DNA of 64,000 bases. It comes from Entoloma clypeatum. Lineage: Eukaryota > Basidiomycota > Agaricomycetes > Agaricales > Entolomataceae. The position numbers and the translations under genes are program-made. The stretch's first letter is position 1; every line of letters starts with the position of its first letter. Location of the stretch: the NCBI GenBank assembly GCA_963565915.1, contig OY751489.1:3658001-3722000 (forward strand), read 5' to 3'. The notes beneath the pieces are model-generated. The model was not told the origin of the DNA. It worked only from the letters and a program-made list of their open reading frames with translations, and ran no database searches. Of this stretch, positions 1-10,773 are shown in pieces.

Positions 1-858
1 TTTGGAACCTGATGTATAGTTTGGTGGCCTTCCACCACTCGTCAAAGGTATATCTGTCCTTGAACATCCCAGGATCCTTGATGATCTTGGATGTATCCAT
101 TGTTTGTACAGCCAGAACTTCTGCCATGTTTAAAGTCTGCGGAGGAGGAGAGGAGTTGGGTTGTTGGGATAAAGATGGGGTTTGGGATACAGGTAAGGAT
201 TGAAAATGAGTCCCTGTTCTAGGCGTCTGTTCGATATCTGACTGCGCGGAGTCAAAAGTAAATTTGTCAGGGGACTCATTGGCGGAATCGGAGGCAAAAT
301 GTTCAGAGTATTTTCTCTGTAAATCTCTAAGGAATCTCTGTTCCTGCACGTCTGTTGGTCGCGAGAAGGGGTCAAGTCTCTCATTTCGTGCCCAACGGTT
401 GTACTCAGTCTGTTGTTCTTCAGTGGTGAAGTGGGCATAGATCTGCTGCTTCGAGTAAGACATGATGATGTGGCTCTGGGACGTCTCAATGTGAGCGTCG
501 TAATCAATCTTCTGATAACGGTTGTCTGGACACCGATAAACTCTCTGATCTCTGTGATCCGACCTGTCTGAGGTCCTTCTTGAATGCGAAAGCTTTCAAG
601 TTCGTTCTGTCGGGCGTTGTAATGCGCGATCTGGTGTTGCCGAGCAAGATGGATGCTCTCTGCTATCTCGCCGTGGGGGCGATGCTCGTCGTTGTCTAGT
701 TCTTTGTCAAGCACCTGCTGTAGGATGTGACAGATCTCCGATTCGATGTACTGCTGGATGAGTGTAAAATCGATACTGTCTCGAGGACTTAGCTCCTCCT
801 GTTGGGCTTCTGGCGTGCTGAATGGGTTACTGGTGAAGTCTTCAAAGAAGCGCGACAT
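1..858 (-). pseudogene. Gag of an LTR retrotransposon, 5' part, frameshifted and cut by the window edge
   Basis: Read on the minus strand from an ATG at 858, the first about 105 codons are acidic and glutamine-rich. The frame then shifts at roughly 520-545 and continues through a second ATG at 463 to the window edge. The second part carries a Gag-like segment (MFKDRYTFDEWWKATKLYI) of the kind that opens the capsid domain of fungal LTR retrotransposon Gag. The ORF lies just inside an LTR (919-1310) in the matching orientation, so this is the 5' end of an element whose pol lies left of the window. The frameshift could be decay, since I see no obvious programmed slip site. The Ty3-type assignment is inference because no pol is visible. 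Gag identity is fairly secure. Confidence 0.6.
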
Positions 859-918
859 CTTGACTCGTCTGGTAGTTGCTCTCTTCGCTCTGGGCGAACC
901 TAACGAGATTTAGCAACT

Positions 919-1310
919 TGTTATGCTTAACAAACTGTTCCAAGGTTCGGGCAGAGTATGCAGGAAAGTGGAAAGGCGAAGAGCAAAGTGATTGCTAAAT
1001 CTAAGGAATCTACTACAGTACAAGAGGTTTATATAGGTACTGACTATAGGCGGTAGCGGATGAGTCAGTACTGCAGAAGGCAGTGCGCATGAGTAAGGCG
1101 ACTGTGGAAAGCGAGTCAGCACGGGAGCGAAGTATACTAAAAGGGGATGACAAAGTAATGTAATGAGTCAGACTGGGAATCGAAGGTTGCGAAAGTAGAC
1201 ATTGGACATAGTGAGTTTATAAGAGGGCGCCGAGTCGGGCCGATAAGAAAAAGATATGACATGGTCCTCATACCGTAGAGTCCGTAACAGACTTCTGTCA
1301 ACACCCAACA
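919..1310 (-). repeat. LTR (392 bp) of the retrotransposon at the left edge
   Basis: On the minus strand the segment starts TGTTGGGTG and ends CATAACA, giving the TG...CA ends and a short TGTT/AACA terminal inverted repeat. A TATA-like stretch (TATATAAACC) lies inside. It sits directly upstream of the Gag reading frame. The partner LTR is outside the window, so the edges rest on these end motifs alone. Confidence 0.5.
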
Positions 1311-1515
1311 CGCTCCCCGGCCTGCAAGGATATCAATCAATGTCTGTCTTACCCTCAAAGAACAGCCTCCTGCAGCCTCAAAGTTTTGATGCCCCGCTTG
1401 TCACTCTGACCTTGTAAATGAAATTGGAAACTGTCTGTATGAGGTGAGTTTTCCTGGTCTTCTCTTTGTTTTTCTTTCTAACCATCTCCCATTTTTTGAG
1501 CCTACCACCCCAAAT

Positions 1516-2663
1516 ATGCCCATTCCCACCACATTCATTTCAATCAATGCATCGAACATGTCATTCTACCCCACCCTCAATGTTCAGTTCAACATTCAGC
1601 TTAAAAGTATCAACATCAACAACAGTCCTTTTGCGATGACCCTCCTCCGCGTCAAACCTATGTTCAACCCACAAGTCCCTGACAAGCAACTATATTCCAT
1701 AGACATCCTGTTCAACTTTGGACCCCCAGATGCTCTCAATGCCTACCACAAGGCTCTTGAGAAACATGTTGCCAATCTTGTCCAGTAAGTAAGCCAAAGC
1801 TCACTCTACTGTGATCTTACCCAGTCTCAGGAACAAAGTTACCTGTGTCATTGTTTTTTTTACTACCCATGCCAATGCCACACATGATGGTGATCTTTAC
1901 CACACAGTGGGTGACACTGAGGATGAATGTGGCTCCAACGTGCCCCAACTGGTGAGTTCACCTCCTGAATTTTATTAAGCTTTCGTTCCTCAAATCACAG
2001 GTTCTTGACGAGCTACTACCACCTTTGTTGATCAACTATCTCAGGTCCATAAACTTGGTCCTCTTCTATTTTGGCTGTAGTGGTGCTGTAGCAAACACAT
2101 CTGCCAACACATGTCTCAAGAAATATGCCTCGCAGTATGTTTTGCTTCATTACGCTGCTCAACAACCTCAATAATTTCAAATCAGGAAAATCTTCAACTA
2201 CTCTATCTCCTTCCCTGCAAAGAATCTCCTTCCCTACAATCTTCAGTACTTCTGTGCCCAGTTTTTTAAACAAATTCTCATCAAGGGACAGAGCATCAAC
2301 CGGGGTGTCCTGAACATCCTTCAAGACAACCCTTGGCTGGGACATCATACATATGTTCATGTATTCATGCCATCAAGCCAGCAAAATGTGTTCAACTTCG
2401 AGGTCCACCACTTTTGGCTCGTCACCCAGTAAGTGTGTCCATACGGCATCGAAATCCTCATCATGTGCCCCATCTGTCGCAATCTGAAGACCATTCACTT
2501 TGTGAAGGTTCGGAGGGTTGGTTATTTTGTTTGCAATGCTCCCACCCAAATGGATGCCTGCAAATATATGCACAAGTTTACCTTAAGTGATGTGCAGTGC
2601 AAAAGGGGCACGGGGCCTAATATGATGGAAGGAACATGGGTTTATAGTTCAGCATTTTTTTAG
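1516..2663 (+). CDS. Multi-exon gene of unknown function (possibly broken)
   Basis: Not recognised. A consistent reading runs through exons 1516-1784, 1831-1951, 2001-2134 and 2186-2428. All three introns are 46-51 nt, have GTAAGT/GTGAGT/GTATGT donors and CAG acceptors, and preserve phase. That is good evidence of a real gene. The frame meets TAA at 2430-2432, exactly where another GTAAGT donor begins. The same frame then stays open to 2663 and contains a CPICRN motif plus further Cys and His residues, possibly zinc-binding. Either the TAA is a nonsense mutation or a further intron was missed. An in-frame stretch upstream of 1443 reads CPACHSDLV, so the true start may lie further 5', perhaps lost to the adjacent LTR element. 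It may be transposon-borne. Confidence 0.45.
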
Positions 2664-2970
2664 CGCCCATTTTCATAGGCCCACCACCACCAATAAATGT
2701 GAATTTCTGTGTTCCTCCTTGCTCTTGAACCCCACTCATGTCTTGCTGTGTTTAAGAGCACCAGAAGACTTTGTCCCCACCCACACCACCCTTTCCCAGA
2801 GCTTGAGCACAGGAAGGAAGATGACAGCCACGAGACAGCGAACAAACTCAACCCCATCATCCACAGCAAACCCGCCCCCATGAAATTGGCATCTTAGGCT
2901 CAAACAATGAAAGTACGTAGAATTTCTCTATTTTATCTCTGAAGAATGTGACAGGGATGGGCCAGCGCTT

Positions 2971-3297
2971 ATGCTCGCCCTGGCCAAAATTTTACTGAAG
3001 CTTGAGTCCCATCCAAAACACTGCATCAATGAAAGTGAAGCTACCCTTCTCCTTTACCAAGCTGAGATGTGCAGGGAGTGGCACTATGCCCTCATTGGCT
3101 CCCTCTTTATTGCTACTGCCGGACTTACAAACATTCTGGCTTCAGGCTTTACAGTGACAGTTCCAGGGCTGGTGGAGCAGCTGCAACTACCAATAACCCA
3201 GTCAACGGCCCTGGGCCATCCCATGGGATTTACTTCCCCCGCCTCTCTCCTCCTTCCCACCTTCCCAATCCCCATCTCCCTCAACCCCCTTCTCTGA
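2971..3297 (+). CDS. Possible further exon of the unknown gene upstream
   Basis: An open frame of about 108 codons follows an acceptor-like ACAG near 2950. It contains a plausible helix-rich stretch (SEATLLLYQAEMCREWHYAL) before becoming proline and serine rich. It lies on the same strand about 300 bp after the unknown spliced gene and could be its next exon. No domain was recognised. Coding status is uncertain. Confidence 0.2.
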   Translation: MLALAKILLKLESHPKHCINESEATLLLYQAEMCREWHYALIGSLFIATAGLTNILASGFTVTVPGLVEQLQLPITQSTALGHPMGFTSPASLLLPTFPIPISLNPLL

Positions 3298-3419
3298 CCT
3301 GAATCAGATCCTTCTCAGCGCCAACCCCTTCCAACCTTCACTTGCGCACATCCCCCACAAACCCAAACCCCTGCAAGAACCTCCCAAAGGTCATGCACAG
3401 CCATCTCTCTGAAGCAAAA

Positions 3420-3672
3420 GGCTAACAACCAGCCCCTGTTTTAACACCCTTCTGTCCACACCAAGCCAGACCCAAAGCACCTCACACCCATTGATTTTCC
3501 ACTTCATCCCCATGTTCCTGCCTCAGAGCACCTCCGATCTCATTTGGGCTGTCCGTTGGCAGCTCGACCTATCCCTTGTCTTCACATGCCTCACCAGCAC
3601 CATCTATACCATGGCATGCCTCGGAGAATTCACTGTCTCCAACCTGTCAAGTGCTCAGATGTCCCTGTAGGG
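3420..3672 (+). pseudogene. Possible Crypton-like tyrosine recombinase fragment
   Basis: An open frame ending at a TAG near 3671 reads STSDLIWAVRWQLDLSLVF and then MACLGEFTVSNL. This resembles the helix around the R-x-GE-[LF]-T box of fungal tyrosine recombinases (Crypton-type elements). The position usually held by the catalytic arginine appears to be leucine here. Only this short block is visible and neither the His-x-x-Arg nor the Tyr box was found nearby. The assignment is from memory of the family and weak. Confidence 0.28.
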
Positions 3673-3839
3673 CTGCCCACCGTACTTGTATCACATATCT
3701 CAGTGAGTTTTTATTCAAGTCTTCTGGTTTCTATCTTGAACACATCATATTCCTATGTAAAACAAAGACCCAGCCCAGCACTTTTCCGATATGCCACGAT
3801 TTTGTGTTATTGTGAGTTGGGCGGCTGATGGGAAGGACA

Positions 3840-5100
3840 AACCATATCTCAGTGAGTTTTCATCTGAAAATTCTTTTTATTTATATCTCAAAAACATTGC
3901 ATGTATATGTAGAACAAAGGCTGACATAGACAAGAGCCCAGTGCTTCCATGATGCTGTGCAATTCTGGGGTTTTATGCTGAGAGGATGATGTGCTGATAT
4001 TATATGATCTATATCTCCACAACAATGGTAGGTGCTTCATCGGTGTCTTTTTCATCTTAAAGCCACATTATTTAAGCCCTAGAAACGACATAGAAATCCT
4101 CCCAATTCCACTCTTTCATCTACCCCACTCCAATGGACTTAACCTTCACATTTTCTGTCTTTGAACAATATCTCACTAATAGTGTGCCTTTCTCTGCTGG
4201 GCCAGTTGCATTGAATAGTGCTTGACAAAAGGACTTTGTCAATGTGCCAGTTTATCACTCAATAGTCATAGAATTACTTTTGTTTCTGTCTCAACACTTT
4301 CAAACATGTTGTCTTGAAAGTTGGCCCGTCTGATGATCTTTTATTATTTATCAGCTGCTTTAGAAAATGCTCACACCATCAACACAGCAAGTAATGACAG
4401 TAATGTCGTGGCATTACAATGCCGCCATTGAGAGGGAGGCTCTCAAAAAGTTGTTCTCAGTTACTGACTCAGCCTCGACCGGGCTCATCCGAGTTCAGAT
4501 GGACTTGCAGTTGATTCAAAGGCACTAATCAGGTTTGACTGTGAGGCAGTTGAAACAAGTCAGGGCCGGGCAACTTCAATTAGACTCAGGGTTGTGACTG
4601 TATGGGTCAGGAAGAGTGTTCAAAGGTTCAGTCTATGTAGACCTGAACTGGACTGAACTGAACTGAAAAATAGACCACGTTGGACTGAACCACAGTCTAA
4701 GATCTATATGTTTTAGAAAATTTAGACTGCAGTTCAGTCTAGATTTTTTTTTTTTGACTTAGACCACAAAAAGACCGGTCTAGACCAGTCTTTTTGCCCT
4801 CTGGAACACACCCCCAACCCCCCCCCTAATATTCTACAATTTTTGGAGATTTTTCAGTATTCTGCATAATATTCTAGATATTTATATTCCAATTTTATTG
4901 GTCTAAGGCTTGTTTTGAAGCTACAACTGAGTGGAATACATTTATAGCTTGTATATAAAGTCTTGCTCAGAGTCATAAAGGTTAAGGATTGAGTGAAACA
5001 TGGTGAAAATATAGCTACAACATATAATTACAGTGTTATTTTTTTGTATCTGTGTTTACATTGCTATTTTTGTTGTATCTGTACTATTATTACAGTGTTA
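3840..5100. other. AT-rich stretch without a gene
   Basis: No coding frame with sensible composition is visible. It contains a decayed hAT-like MITE (about 4612-4806) and AT-rich filler. Confidence 0.5.
4612..4806. mobile_element. Decayed hAT-like MITE carrying GACCGGTCT/CTGAACTG repeats
   Basis: The left end reads AGTGTTCAAAGGTTCAGTC and the right end CTCTGGAACACA, an imperfect terminal inverted repeat like the better preserved element at 9727-10,264. The interior is built of ACTGAACTGAACT and AGACCGGTCTAGACC units. No target duplication was found. Confidence 0.35.
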
Positions 5101-5697
5101 TTTTTGTTATATCTCTCATTGCTGAGTCAGCAATGGATGCATCAGTTCAATGTTGGATGACACACAACACACGCATCAAACATGTCAAATACATGTAAAC
5201 AAATCTCCCAAAACATCGCACATCTGCTTATTCTGTCTACACAGTAACAAGTAAGGGCTTCTACTATATTAATTAGGTAAGTTGGCATTATATGTCACTC
5301 AATCTGTATTCATTTCATGAAATTTCACCACAGATTTGAGCATATAGCGATGTGATGCTTTACACCAAATAATAGTAAACAATGTGCAAAATGCATCGTC
5401 CAGGCACATGTGGTGCCTTCCTCATGATCTAATAATAGTTTAAAGTGATAGAACTCATCAGTACATATGTATTCACCTTCTGAAACACCTTGCATAATTT
5501 TTAGATGTCTAGATAAGCTAGAAATAATGAAATGTGCATATTTCAGTAAAAGTGTCATATCTCCATAATGAATGAACCAAATTTGAAAAACAAATGTGCT
5601 ATGAGATCCCTTGAATGTGGGGAATCCAAAGGTGAAATAGAAAATTTTTGATCAAAGTTTCGCCTTATTTTGCTCATATTCATCTTATTAAGTTCTA
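5100..5697 (+). repeat. Dispersed non-coding AT-rich repeat, copy 1
   Basis: Shares ordered blocks with the other copies: a palindromic CATTGCTGAGTCAGCAATG, AAAACATCGCACATCTG, CAAATAATAGTAAACAATG and TATTCACCTTCTGAAACACC. No ORF of any length is conserved between copies. No terminal repeat was identified. Confidence 0.6.
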
Positions 5698-5868
5698 CCC
5701 ATGCCCAACTGCTCCCTTTTGTGCCCAACTGCTCCCTCTAGTGCCCAACAGCGTCCACTGGCGACAAACACCCGTCCTTTGCACGCACCACCCTCCAACT
5801 TGCCCCAATGCCCCTCCCTTTTGCGTGCAATGCCCTTTCTTTGAGCCCAACGGCCCCTTGAAAAATGA
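5698..5868. repeat. Short degenerate 20-bp minisatellite array
   Basis: About eight poor copies of the C-rich strand unit (GCCCAACtGCTCCCTCTNGT) interrupt the end of the dispersed repeat. Confidence 0.5.
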
Positions 5869-5871
5869 ACC

Positions 5872-6324
5872 TGTTACGGCGATAGCCTACAATCGGTGCA
5901 AGGTCCTAGTCACGTGGGTTCATACTGTTTCCACACAAGTCCCTCAGTAGGACGACTTGTTCAAGATCAGCGAGTTCCTCAGAAGGACGACTTGGTTCAG
6001 GGTCTGGCAGAGCTAAGTCCTCGCAAGGCACTTAGTTGGAGAGTGTTCAAAGATAAGACAAGTAAACGTTGTATGCCTAGGTCAAGCTAAGGACCTCTAC
6101 TCTAAGGTTACAGGTCTTATATATGTTATCCTATGGCTATAAATAAGTATGTGTTACATAGGAGCTAAATAGGCCATTGGTTAGATAGATGTTTCAAGGA
6201 GGCTGTGGCATAGGAGTCAGAGATAAGGCCGCAAGGCCATGAGTCAGAGATAAAAAGTGAAAATGTGTCTAAAAGGGGAATCGTCCGAGTCAATGTGAGT
6301 CATAGCGCTGATAGGGGGGACACA
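5872..6324 (+). repeat. Possible solo LTR
   Basis: Begins TGTTACGGCG and ends near GGGGGACACA. It contains a TATA-like GGCTATAAATAAG and no coding frame. That is the general look of a gypsy-type LTR, but no partner, internal region or target duplication was found. Confidence 0.3.
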
Positions 6325-6409
6325 TGTCCCAGGGTTGTCGGAGTTAAGTGAAACAGGGTTTGATAAAGATCAAGGGTCGAGGGGTCATGTGAAGGCGCAG
6401 AGGAAGAGG

Positions 6410-6571
6410 GTGAAAAAGTGTAACAGAACCGAAATAGACCGAGACCGCGGTCTTGGTCTTGCTAAATTGGGATGGCCCCAGTCTTCGGTCTTGACAAATT
6501 TTTTTTTTTTTTTGAAGACCAGTAAAAGACCAGTTGAGACCGGTCTAAACCGGTCTTTTGAGTGCTAATAC
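6410..6571. mobile_element. Decayed hAT-like MITE remnant
   Basis: Runs from AAGTGTAACAGAACCGAA to TTTTGAGTGCTAATAC, resembling the AGTGTT...AACACTA ends seen elsewhere. The interior has AGACCGGTCT-type palindromic units and a poly-T run. It abuts a minisatellite array. Confidence 0.35.
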
Positions 6572-6589
6572 AGGGTCTATATATGTATT

Positions 6590-7045
6590 TACAGGGTGTG
6601 AGGATGGGCTGTTGGGCGCGAGTGGGGGCCGTTGGGCTCGAGCACAAGTCAAGGCCGTTGGGCATGAAGGAAGAGTGTTAGGCGTGAGTCGAGGCCATTG
6701 GGCACCAGTGGGGGCCATTGGGGGACGAGAAAGGGCCATTGGGCTTGAGTGGTGGGCGTTGGGCACGGGTCGAAGCCATTGGGCATGAATGGATGGCGTT
6801 AGGCATGAGTTGAAGCTGTTGGGCACCAGTGGGGGCCGTTGGGGACGAGAGGGCCATTGGGCATGAGTTGGGACCGTTGGGCAAGAAAGAGGGCTGTTGG
6901 ACAGGAGAGAGGTCCGTTGGGCATGAGAGAGGTCCATTGGGCACGAGAAAGGGCCATTGGGCACGAGTGAGGGCTGTTGGATGTGAGTCGAGACCATTGG
7001 GCGTGAGAGAGGGCCGTTGGGCATCAGAGGGCTGGGCATCAGAGT
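6590..7045. repeat. 20-bp minisatellite array
   Basis: Roughly 22 degenerate copies of a 20-bp unit (RTTGGGCRYGAGTNGNGGCC) on the plus strand. Both strands stay open over long distances simply because the unit lacks stops, so the long proline-rich and glycine-rich frames here are not genes. Confidence 0.85.
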
Positions 7046-7109
7046 CAGATGGCAAACTGGGCAAAGGGTTTGGCCCAGAAAAGCAAACAAGGGCAAAGAA
7101 CCTGTGCCT

Positions 7110-7930
7110 GCTCTCATTTGGATGTGCATCAAATGTGTCAAATAAATGTAAACACACTTACAAAAAACATCGCACATCTGCCTACATATCTTACACAGGA
7201 GCAACACAGTTTGTGCACGATATCAATTAAGTATTATAGCATCATATATCACTTTCCATGTATTTATTTTGTGAAATTTCGCCACGGACTTTATGATATA
7301 GCGATGCGGCACTCCCACCAAATAATAGTAAACAATGTGCAGAATGCATTGCGCAGGCGCGCGCGGCCCCTTCCTTGTAGTCTAATAATAGGTTGAGGTA
7401 ATAGAACTATACATGGGATATGTATTCACCTTCTGAAACACCTTATATAAATTTTAGAAGTCCAGATCAGATAGGGATAATCAAATGTACATATTTCAGT
7501 AAAAGTGTTATATCTCCCTGATGAATGAACCAAATTTGAAAAATGAAGGTGCTGGGAGGTCCCCTGAATGAGGAGAATCCAATCCTGAAATAAAAATTTT
7601 TGATGAAATTTTCGACCTATCTTTGCCCATATTCACCTTATGAAGTCCTTGTATTTTATTTGAAGGGTCTCAATAGGTTCACATACAATGATTCAATAGC
7701 ATATATATATTACAGGTAGTTTAAAGTGGTTGTGGAAAGGAGGAAGCAAGAAAATACTGGTTTTTGTGTTTGAGGGAACTCATGATACACTGTTTACCAC
7801 GATTTACAGTGTGTTTTGTGTATTATTTTGCAGTACAGACTTTCTACCATACATATCTCATGTATATAATTGTTTAAATACTTACTATTAGCTTCTAAGT
7901 ATCTCTACATAGGTTTAGAACTATTTTTAG
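7110..7930 (+). repeat. Dispersed non-coding AT-rich repeat, copy 2
   Basis: The longest plus-strand copy, with the same ordered blocks as copy 1 plus a 3' part (CAATAGGTTCACATACAATG, then CATGATACACTGTTTACCA). The outer edge of the left inverted-repeat arm (7580) falls inside it. Confidence 0.65.
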
Positions 7931-7989
7931 AACTTCCAGTGCCACAGATTGGGCATTGACAGCGCAATTTTCAATGATGCGAATCACTC

Positions 7990-8104
7990 GGCATTCATAC
8001 CAAGGACTCTCAGCAATTGCCAAAAGTCGAACCATAAATCCAACCTCGAGCGAAATCTTCCCACACACTTTTTATTCCCCCACCTCCACTCCATCTGGCT
8101 CCAC
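7990..8104 (-). promoter_or_regulatory. Conserved array-flanking module with TATA-like motif
   Basis: On the minus strand a GTGGGGGAATAAAAAGTGTG block, followed by a conserved run ending in TTTGGCAATTGC, adjoins the minisatellite. Equivalent modules flank the arrays at 14,170-14,265, 28,990-29,095 and 43,560-43,680. Promoter function is only suggested by the TATA-like core and by conservation. Confidence 0.3.
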
Positions 8105-8660
8105 TTCTGCCCAATAGCCACCACCACTGCCCAACGGCCCCCTTTAATGCCCAACGGCCTCTCTTCACACCCAACACTGCCCCTTCATGCCCAATGGCCC
8201 CCTTGTGTGTCCAATGGCCCCTACTAGCGCCCAACGGCCCCCTCTAATATCCAACGGCCTCCCTGCGCGCCCAATGGCCGCCCATCATGCCCAATGGCCC
8301 CCTCTACTGCCCAACGGCCTCCCTGCATGCCCAATGGCCCCTCTTGTGCCCAACGGCGCCCTTTAACGCCCAGCGCCCTCCCTTCATGCTGAATGGCCGC
8401 CCTTCGCGCCCAAGGTCCCCCTCGCATGCGCAACGGCCGCTCCTCATACCCAACTGCCATGAGTTGTGCCCAATGGCACCTTCTCATGCCCAATGCTCTC
8501 CACTCACGCGCAACAGCCCACTCTCACATCCAGCAGCCTCCTCTCGCATCCAGTGGCCTCCTCTCATGACCAACGGCCCCTCCCTCACGCCCCACGGCCT
8601 CGACTCATGCCCAACGGCCCCCCCACTTGCGTTCAACGGCGTCATCTCGCGCCCAACACA
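8105..8660. repeat. 20-bp minisatellite array
   Basis: About 27 degenerate copies, C-rich strand on plus (CCCAAYGGCCNCCNNTNNTG). Its counterpart in the right arm (42,955-43,560) has two additional units near 43,155-43,195. Confidence 0.9.
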
Positions 8661-8672
8661 TGTTTTTAAATT

Positions 8673-8869
8673 ATTAGTGTATTACCGTAGTTACAACCGG
8701 TCTAGACCAGTTTGGACCAGTCCGGTCTAAGCAAAATGACATGCCGAGACCGGTTCCCACCAGTTCGGTCTCGGTCTATCGTATTTCTGAGTGATTGAAA
8801 GACCAGTCCAGTCTCGGTCCACCTGTTTTTGGGGCAAAAAACCGAACCGAACCGAACCCTCAAACACTA
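8673..8869. mobile_element. hAT-like MITE (short) holding the copia empty site
   Basis: Starts TAGTGTATTACC and ends CGAACCCTCAAACACTA. The interior has GACCGGTCTAGACC-type units and a run of CCGAACCGAACC. The sequence TCGGC (minus strand, 8743-8747) is present once here and is the target duplicated around the copia element in the right arm. Confidence 0.5.
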
Positions 8870-8984
8870 GTTAAAACTGGTTTTAACCAGTTATTCTAGG
8901 TTATTTGACAAAATTAACCAATTAAATTTGTTAACTTAGGTTAATGTCAAAAAAAATACAATATGATCACATTCTATGAAACAT

Positions 8985-9480
8985 CAAGTTTTGAAGTAAT
9001 AGAACTACACATGGGATATGTATTCACCTTCTGAAACACCTTGTATAATTTTTAGAAGTCCAGATAAGATAGAAATAATCAAATATGCAGATTTCAGAAA
9101 AAATTGTTATATCTACCTAGTGAATGAACCAAATTTTTAAAAAATGAAGGTGTTCTGAGATCCCCTGAATGTGGAGAATCCAAAGCTGAAATAAAAAAAT
9201 TTGGGCAGATTTTCGATTTATGTTACTCATATTCATCTTATTCAGACTTTGAGCTTTATTTTAATACTCTCAATAGGTTTACATACATATAGTATATATA
9301 GAGTACTAATATTGTGGAAGGGAGGAAATAAGAAAATGTTGTTTTTGGTGCCTGAGGAAACCCATGATACACTGTTCATCATAATTTACAGTGTGATTTG
9401 ATCCATTATTTTGCTGTTTTAAACACTATATACACTATTTTACCATGATAGAATTTCTGTGGATGAATTAAGAAGTTGCA
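8985..9480 (+). repeat. Dispersed non-coding AT-rich repeat, copy 3 (3' part)
   Basis: Begins at the block TATGTATTCACCTTCTGAAA and continues through the 3' blocks CAATAGGTTTACATAC and CATGATACACTGTTCATC. The 5' part is missing. Confidence 0.6.
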
Positions 9481-9726
9481 GTGTGTTTGTAACATGTTTT
9501 GAAGCCATGATGGACTGTGGTGACAGGTGAATATGAGGCACCTTGTGTCTGTGTCCTGCCATCCTTCTACTGTGCCCATTTCAGCCCTCCCCCCTTTCCC
9601 CCATCACCATCACCCACCATCACCCACTGCTGTTGTGTTCTCCATGTGTTTCCTGTTGTTCTCTGTAAATGTGGGTGTGGTGAGGTACAGAAGGGCGCTC
9701 ACTGGTAGTTGGGCCTGCATGGCAGG

Positions 9727-10264
9727 TAGTGTTTGAGGGTTCAGTCTTATGAACTGGAAAATGAACTGAACTGGACTGGACTGGACTGAAAGAGACCTGA
9801 ACTGGCAGTTCAGGTCTCACTGATTTTGAGCTCAACCAGTCTCCAGTCTCTCCAAATTTGGAAAAGAAAATTGGACTGGTTCACCCCCAGTTCTAGTTTT
9901 GGGTCTGAAAAATATGAACTGGTTCCAGTTTTTGATCATATATTCATTCAAAAACTGTACTTTTATGGCCAAAGATATTCTTTTATATAGTTTTCAATTA
10001 TTTTTACAAAAGTTTATATCCAAAATGCTTGAGAAACATGTTATTGATAACAAATTGAGTATATTTTCAAGTTTTTGATTGAAACAACAGCCTTTTGGTA
10101 GGTTTATAAATTGTTGAGGATTTTACCAGTTTAAACTGGTTTAAACCAGTCTTTACCAGTCCAGTCCAGTTTTTCTGACTTTGAGGAAAAAAAATGAACT
10201 GCCAGTCTGCAGTTCATCAATTTCTTGGTCAAAAAACTGGACTGGACTGAATACTCGAACACTA
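9727..10264. mobile_element. hAT-like MITE with perfect 8-bp target duplication (538 bp)
   Basis: The ends are TAGTGTTTGAGGGTTCAG and, inverted, TAGTGTTCGAGTATTCAG. ATGGCAGG stands on both sides (9719-9726 and 10,265-10,272), the 8-bp duplication expected of the hAT superfamily. The interior has no transposase; it is made of CAGTCCAGTCCAGT-type repeats and palindromic TTTAAACCAG units near both ends, with an AT-rich core. The identical mirror copy is at 35,564-36,101. Confidence 0.75.
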
Positions 10265-10574
10265 ATGGCAGGTGGGCATGTGAATGGAGAGAGGAGAGGT
10301 CAATGAGAAAGATGGGGAGGAAGGAGCAGATGCGTAGGAGGGAGGTGATGGAGGGAGTCAAAAGAGATGTTGGACTTTGGCAATTGTTCAATGTTGGGCC
10401 ATGTGCCCAGAACTTGCTGAGCCTGGCAACAAAAGTTGAAAATAGCCAAAGCCCCAACATCCCTTTAACTCCCTCCATCAACTCCCTCCTGCACATCTGC
10501 TCCCTCCTGCGTGCCTGCTCCCTCCTCTCCATCTTCCTCATCGACCATGGCCGTCTCTTGCCTCAAATGGTCAT

Positions 10575-10772
10575 TAATTGTCTCTCATTCCAAATGGCTG
10601 CCTCTTGTCCTCTATGGCTTTATCATGTGTCCAACGGCTGCCTCTCACATCCAATGGCTGCCTCTCACACTCAATGGCCATCTCCTGTTCCCAACAGCCA
10701 TCTCTTGTCTCCAATGGCATCCACTCATCCCCAATAGTCTCCTTGCATGTCCAATGGCTGCCTGTCACTAGT
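10575..10772. repeat. 20-bp minisatellite array (variant)
   Basis: About ten copies of a T-richer variant, near TCCAATGGCTGCCTCTCACA. Confidence 0.75.
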
Positions 10773-10773
10773 G

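Noticed and set aside
6545..7207. Long proline-rich open frames over minisatellites (for example 6545-7207, 8287-8730, 12,567-13,139, 28,993-29,604, 30,993-31,646)
   Set aside because: They exist because the 20-bp unit has no stop in several frames on both strands. Composition simply repeats the unit (PNGPLSCPTAP and similar), and there are no introns, starts or domains.
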